In this document: one piece after another, positions 62,869-64,000 of the stretch | Numbering within the stretch: position 1 is the first letter of the stretch | Layout: each line of letters begins with the position of its first letter | DNA from: Pseudomonadota bacterium | GTDB lineage: Bacteria; Myxococcota_A; Polyangia; Polyangiales; Polyangiaceae | NCBI GenBank assembly: GCA_023402175.1 | Contig: JAEXCN010000577.1 | Coordinates: forward strand, 1-64,000 | Length of the DNA stretch: 64,000 bases | Direction of reading: 5' to 3' | The notes under the pieces: generated by a model | Databases searched by the model: none | What the model saw: the letters and a program-made list of their open reading frames with translations, nothing else | Told to the model about the DNA's origin: nothing | Program-made: the position numbers and the translations under genes

Positions 62869-63989
62869 TGAACGACGAGCTCCGCCTCGAGCGCACCGGC
62901 GGCGCGGAGGGCCGAGAGGACGCCGGTGAGCTCGCGCGGCGAAAGGCCGAGCGAGCCCAGCGCGGTCGCGACGTCGCTCAGCGTCGGGGCGCCGGGGGCG
63001 TAGATGACGTCCTTCTTCGCGTCCTCGACCTTCACGTCCGATCGCTGGAGGATCGCGGTGCTGCCCGCGCCGAACGGAGCGCCCGGCTGGGACGCGACCG
63101 GCGTCTCCTTCACCACGACCGTGAGATTGCCGTGGACGACCGCGGCCGGAGCGAGGCGGACGTCGCCGCCGGCGACGATGGTGCCGGTGCGCTCGTTGAT
63201 GACGACGCGGGCACGGCGAACCGGGGTGACCTCGAGCTCCTCGAGCGCAGCCATCAGCTCGACCGGTCGCGTCTCGTAGCCGGCCGGCACGGCGACCCTG
63301 ACCGCGCCGCCGTCGAGCGCCTTCGCGGCGGCGGGGAACTTCTGGTTGACCGCCTCCGCGATCCGCGAGGCGACGGTGAACCCTGGGGTCCGGAGCTCGA
63401 GGCGGAGGGCACCTCCCTCGACGATGTTCGCGGTCACCTCGCGCTCGACGATCGCGCCCTCGGGGATCCGGCCGGCGGTGAGCGTCCCCTGGCGGGTGTT
63501 CGAGCCGCTCGCGCCGCGCGCATCGAAGCCGCCGAGGAGCATGCTGCCCTGCGCGACGGCATAAGTCTTCTGGTCGCCGCCCTTCAGCATGGTCTGCACG
63601 AGCGTGCCGCCGGCGAGCGACTTCGCGTTGCCCACCGACGACACCGTGATGTCGATCTTCGTCCCCGGCTTCGCGAACGCGGGGAGCTGCGCGGTGACGA
63701 TGACCGCCGCGACGTTGCGCAGACGGATCTGCGGCGAGTCGACCTGCACGCCGAGGCGGCGCAGCATCGATAGCACCGACTGCGAGGTGAACGGCACGCT
63801 CACGTCGTCGCCCGTGCCGGACAGGCCGGTGACGAGGCCATAGCCGACGAGCTGGTTCTCGCGCGCACCGGCCGGATCCGCGAGATCGCGCAGCCGCTCG
63901 GCCCTTGCCTCCGCCGGGCGGCCGACCACGAGGACGACGGCCAGGAGTGGCAGCGCGAGACGGAAGACGCGCGCGAGGCGATGAATCAT
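62865..63989 (-). CDS. flgI: Flagellar P-ring protein FlgI
   Basis: 374 residues with a Sec signal peptide (ALPLLAVVLVVGRPAEARA). Mature start ERLRDLADPAGARENQLVGYGLVTGLSGTGD is the family hallmark, followed by SVLSMLRRLGVQVD and the C-terminal LSDVATALGSLGLSPRELTGVLSALRAAGALEAELVV. It forms the periplasmic P ring around the rod, so the flagellum is of the Gram-negative type. First gene visible; the upstream part of the operon is outside the window. Confidence 0.95.
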   Translation of the reverse strand: MIHRLARVFRLALPLLAVVLVVGRPAEARAERLRDLADPAGARENQLVGYGLVTGLSGTGDDVSVPFTSQSVLSMLRRLGVQVDSPQIRLRNVAAVIVTAQLPAFAKPGTKIDITVSSVGNAKSLAGGTLVQTMLKGGDQKTYAVAQGSMLLGGFDARGASGSNTRQGTLTAGRIPEGAIVEREVTANIVEGGALRLELRTPGFTVASRIAEAVNQKFPAAAKALDGGAVRVAVPAGYETRPVELMAALEELEVTPVRRARVVINERTGTIVAGGDVRLAPAAVVHGNLTVVVKETPVASQPGAPFGAGSTAILQRSDVKVEDAKKDVIYAPGAPTLSDVATALGSLGLSPRELTGVLSALRAAGALEAELVVQ

Positions 63990-64000
63990 CGATCGATTCT

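Overview
The window is high-GC, densely coded bacterial DNA. It most resembles a myxobacterium of the Polyangiales/Sorangiineae type (Labilithrix- or Sandaracinus-like). This is inferred from protein flavour, since no rRNA is present. The signs are many predicted lipoproteins with Asp/Gly/Ala-rich linkers, Cys-rich repeat proteins with NCGxCG motifs, two IgGFc-binding-type surface proteins, an FHA-sigma54 activator, a Cys-rich-tailed helicase, and translationally coupled operons with frequent ATGA or GTGA overlaps. Some genes are housekeeping (ileS, lspA, gmk, yicC, panB, treS, malQ). No tRNA, rRNA, IS element, prophage or CRISPR array was seen.

Layout. (1) 1-10.2 kb: the end of a lipoprotein gene, a probable outer-membrane protein, then a coupled seven-gene operon of an ECF sigma factor, a membrane-anchored TPR-like protein in the anti-sigma position, and five exported lipoproteins (Cys-rich, two propeller-like, RCC1-repeat, IgGFc-binding). 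A hairpin closes it at 10203-10239. (2) 10.4-17.7 kb: a FnIII lipoprotein, then a compact lipid/polyketide-type island. One arm is a ketosynthase plus a ketosynthase-like partner lacking both catalytic histidines. The divergent arm is a fatty-acyl-AMP ligase with two acyl carrier proteins. A 26-bp inverted repeat lies in the shared promoter. (3) 17.7-25.7 kb: a proline-rich membrane protein, an isoleucyl-tRNA synthetase with a large insertion after KMSKS, a helical-repeat protein and a secreted zincin-like protein. (4) 25.8-33.2 kb, minus strand: IgGFc-type and IPT/TIG lipoproteins, a small Pro-rich lipoprotein and a DUF1998-type DEAD-box helicase. (5) 33.2-39.5 kb: lspA with long extensions, gmk, yicC, a DUF507 protein, a zinc-ribbon protein with six exact-period 33-nt repeats, and a protein that looks like a divergent RelA/SpoT synthetase. 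Several short tandem repeats lie between these genes. (6) 39.5-43.5 kb: small envelope proteins ending in a DUF4266-DUF3570 pair. (7) 43.5-51 kb, minus strand: cytochrome c, an anchored protein, an FHA-sigma54 activator, malQ and a treS-maltokinase fusion whose kinase metal-binding motif is degenerate. (8) 51-59.5 kb: panB, a membrane protein, preA-preT, a class III aminotransferase, an outer-membrane protein and mmsA. Together these suggest reductive pyrimidine breakdown, but the two hydrolases are absent here. (9) 59.6-64 kb: a flagellar operon flgI-flgJ-flgM-flgN-flgK-flgL.

The most interesting items are the KS/KS-like/FAAL/2xACP island, the RelA/SpoT-like protein, the defective-looking maltokinase half of TreS, the ECF-driven lipoprotein operon, the IleRS insertion, and several perfect-period short tandem repeats in promoter regions. 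All calls come from reading the sequence; family names are from recall and were not searched.
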